From: Candidatus Rokuibacteriota bacterium
GTDB lineage: Bacteria; Methylomirabilota; Methylomirabilia; Rokubacteriales; CSP1-6
Length of the DNA stretch: 40,283 bases
Direction of reading: 5' to 3'
Assembly (NCBI GenBank): GCA_005887895.1
Contig: VBPC01000177.1
Span: 1-40,283, forward strand
Shown: positions 39,871 through 40,283 of the stretch, piece by piece
Layout of the letters: every line of letters begins with the position of its first letter
How positions within the stretch are numbered: the first letter of the stretch is position 1
The notes under the pieces: generated by a model
What the model saw: the letters and a program-made list of their open reading frames with translations, nothing else
The model's database searches: none
What the model was told of the DNA's origin: nothing
Program-made: the position numbers and the translations under genes

Positions 39871-40283
39871 ATGATCCTTCCGCTCGCGTTGCCGCTGCTG
39901 CTGTTCGGCTTCGTGCTCCTGCTGCTCGTCTTCGTCTTCATGGTGGAGATCCGCGTGCTGGCGTACGCCTACCGCAAGATCGGCGTGCGTCCCCGCTACA
40001 TGTTCCTGGTGCTGCTGCTGTCGCTCGTGGGCAGCCATTTCAACATCCCGCTCTACTCGGTGACGGTGCCGCGGCTGGCGCCGCCGGAGGAGGTGACCGT
40101 GATGGGGCGGACCTACGTCGTCCCGCCGGCGGCCCAGCCCGGCGTCACCGTGGTCGCCATCAACGTCGGCGGGGCGCTGCTGCCGCTGCTCCTCTCGCTC
40201 TACCTCCTGGTTCACTTCCGGATGTACGTGCGGATGCTGGTCGGGGTCGCGATCGTCACGGCGATCGTCCACGGGCTCGCCCG
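39871..40283 (+). CDS. DUF1614-like membrane protein, N-terminal part (runs off window)
   Basis: An ATG at 39871 with GGAGG at 39861-39865 opens a frame that reaches the window end without a stop. The first hydrophobic helix (LPLALPLLLFGFVLLLLVFVF without the leading MI) is followed by LLLSLVGSHFNIPLYSV and, after a short loop, VVAINVGGALLPLLLSLYLL. The pairs SHFNIPLY and NVGGALLPLLLS are characteristic of DUF1614 proteins, integral membrane proteins of unknown function. At least four membrane segments lie in the visible 137 residues. It is divergent from the dehydrogenase gene, with a short spacer (39818-39870) that holds both upstream regions. Confidence 0.75.
   Translation, partial: MILPLALPLLLFGFVLLLLVFVFMVEIRVLAYAYRKIGVRPRYMFLVLLLSLVGSHFNIPLYSVTVPRLAPPEEVTVMGRTYVVPPAAQPGVTVVAINVGGALLPLLLSLYLLVHFRMYVRMLVGVAIVTAIVHGLA

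Overview
The window is very GC-rich, densely packed bacterial chromosome with GTG/TTG starts, many 1-4 base stop/start overlaps and Ala/Pro-rich linkers. The gene mix (NMT1-type and peptide-type ABC importers, tandem acyl-CoA dehydrogenases, amidohydrolases, a LarA-like protein, MglA/MglB and a PilB-type ATPase) suggests an uncultured soil or subsurface lineage such as Rokubacteria/Methylomirabilota. Myxococcota or Desulfobacterota relatives are possible, and no rRNA or marker here settles it. I saw no tRNA, rRNA, CRISPR array, insertion sequence or phage gene.

Layout. 1-57 (-) is the first 19 codons of a yicC-family gene. 133-3853 (+) is an ABC importer operon with an exported beta-carbonic anhydrase inserted in it. 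3999-4583 (-) is pyrE, facing that operon across a cluster of hairpins. 4817-20385 (+) is the centrepiece: about 15.6 kb of co-directional, mostly overlapping genes behind a good sigma-54-type promoter. They encode a receiver protein, CheW, a periplasmic binding protein, a PilJ-like chemoreceptor, a CheA-receiver hybrid kinase whose frame is broken, a pseudo-receiver/DUF4388 protein, a receiver-roadblock protein, a large membrane protein, MglA, MglB, a PilB-type ATPase, a TPR protein and a stand-alone roadblock protein. 20387-23317 (-) is a GAF-GAF-PAS-PAS hybrid histidine kinase meeting that operon tail to tail.

23539-34539 (-) is a nine-gene catabolic run, listed in transcription order: M28-like peptidase, peptide-type ABC importer (binding protein and two permeases, no ATPase), luciferase-like monooxygenase, two amidohydrolases and a probable heteromeric acyl-CoA dehydrogenase pair. 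34710-34955 (+) is a small Cys/His-rich protein. 35136-37304 (+) is a secreted protein joining a carboxypeptidase-regulatory-like domain, a CxxCH heme site and a propeller-like region. 37321-38703 (+) is a LarA-like protein, 38801-39817 (-) a ketopantoate-reductase-like dehydrogenase, and 39871-end (+) the start of a DUF1614-like membrane protein.

Working model (inference): the central operon lets a periplasmic ligand act through a PilJ-like receptor and a CheA kinase on an MglA GTPase switch, and so on a type IV pilus extension ATPase, with an unusual set of roadblock-type proteins as adaptors. Three intergenic regions carry related two-part GC hairpins just after stop codons, which look like a recurring 3'-end element.
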